Source: Aurelia coerulea (Eukaryota; Cnidaria; Scyphozoa; Semaeostomeae; Ulmaridae). From it: 64,000 nt of DNA. The stretch's first letter is position 1; the number at the start of each line of letters is the position of its first letter. Position numbers and translations under genes: made by a program. Positions 63,826-64,000 of the stretch are shown here, piece by piece. The notes beneath the pieces are model-generated. The model ran no database searches and was not told the DNA's origin. It worked only from the letters and a program-made list of their open reading frames with translations. The stretch spans positions 10,059,001 through 10,123,000 of the forward strand of contig CM076955.1 of assembly GCA_039566865.1 (NCBI GenBank). The letters run 5' to 3'.

Positions 63826-64000
63826 TTAAGAAAACTTTGTATGAGAGAAAGAAGCTGTCCGGAAACGCCACATCGTTTTAGTTTATAAATGAGACCTTTA
63901 TGCCATACCCTGTCGAATGCTTTTGAAAGATCAAGATACACAGAACGAACGTCGAGAGGGGGATTGCAATCGAATGCTTTGAAGATCGTGTGCGTTATGG

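Larger units (their letters stand above)
61106..64000 (-). pseudogene. LINE-2 copy running off the right edge
   Basis: 3' end marked by an A-rich tail (T-run 61106-61122 on the plus strand) abutting LINE-5, so it is probably inserted in LINE-5. The C-terminal frame 61938-61528 has GLSYLFQIRVGLSKLNFHKF and MCPTNDGIEDTEHFLLSCPS. 62445-62080 has YLSKYLPRHTLNELYKLYVR and SREKIYAELGWGSLSSRRWS. 62785-62537 has DWRMSFNPDPQKQAVELVLS. Motif B and FADD lie near 62860-62775, followed by a deletion. The piggyBac-type element splits it at 62940-63825, and motif A (MYLDLSKAFDRVWHKGLIYK) is at 63941. Several frameshifts. Confidence 0.82.

Overview
The window looks like a repeat-rich nuclear segment of a metazoan, most likely an anthozoan cnidarian. 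That placement is an inference from element content: Penelope-like elements (PLEs) with GIY-YIG nucleases, several LINE families, R2/R4-type LINEs with a restriction-like endonuclease (RLE), many foldback MITEs, and AT-rich DNA. I found no bacterial gene organisation, rRNA, tRNA, CRISPR array or confidently identified host gene. Nearly all recognisable coding sequence is retroelement reverse transcriptase (RT) or endonuclease. Names such as LINE-1, LINE-2, PLE-A and PLE-B are local labels for this window only.

1-3.7 kb: remnants of two or three LINEs, one of them split by a 511-bp MITE. 3.7-37.4 kb: a chain of retroelement fragments separated by at least fifteen (ATT)n tracts. PLE-B occurs as two inverted composites (3.85-6.47 and 6.66-10.2 kb) and one almost complete copy (19.7-22.8 kb) with a single in-frame stop. 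PLE-A occurs as two 3' copies (15.1-16.3 and 16.4-17.4 kb) and one copy from 23.4 to 36.4 kb that four other elements split. RLE LINEs lie at 10.4-10.9, 11.2-13.8, 13.9-15.0 and 17.5-19.7 kb, and two of them carry younger LINE insertions with target-site duplications. Most PLE ends carry a conserved structured motif (ACTGANGAAGAT, then ATCGAAAC, then AACAGT) next to an ATT tract; its first half resembles a hammerhead ribozyme core.

25.2-33.5 kb, inside PLE-A3: an 8.3-kb element with 177-bp terminal inverted repeats (TIRs), a 64-bp minisatellite of about 30 units, a motif recurring about every 165 bp, and a 116-bp palindrome. 34.2-35.9 kb: a 1.7-kb giant foldback. Removing the four insertions and one copy of each duplication leaves the PLE-A3 frame open from RT through GIY-YIG, so the insertions post-date a frame-intact copy.

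37.4-50 kb: mostly unassigned sequence with inverted repeats, a RecQ-helicase-like remnant, one possible exon, and a 7.2-kb TIR element (42.7-49.9 kb) that contains a third PLE family. 50-64 kb: minus-strand LINEs interrupted by one another, by a 1.3-kb TIR element with GACCAATATGACC repeats, and by an 886-bp piggyBac-type element flanked by TTAA; a 114-bp MITE also lies here. The window is best read as a layered record of insertions whose relative order can often be established from target-site duplications and interrupted reading frames.
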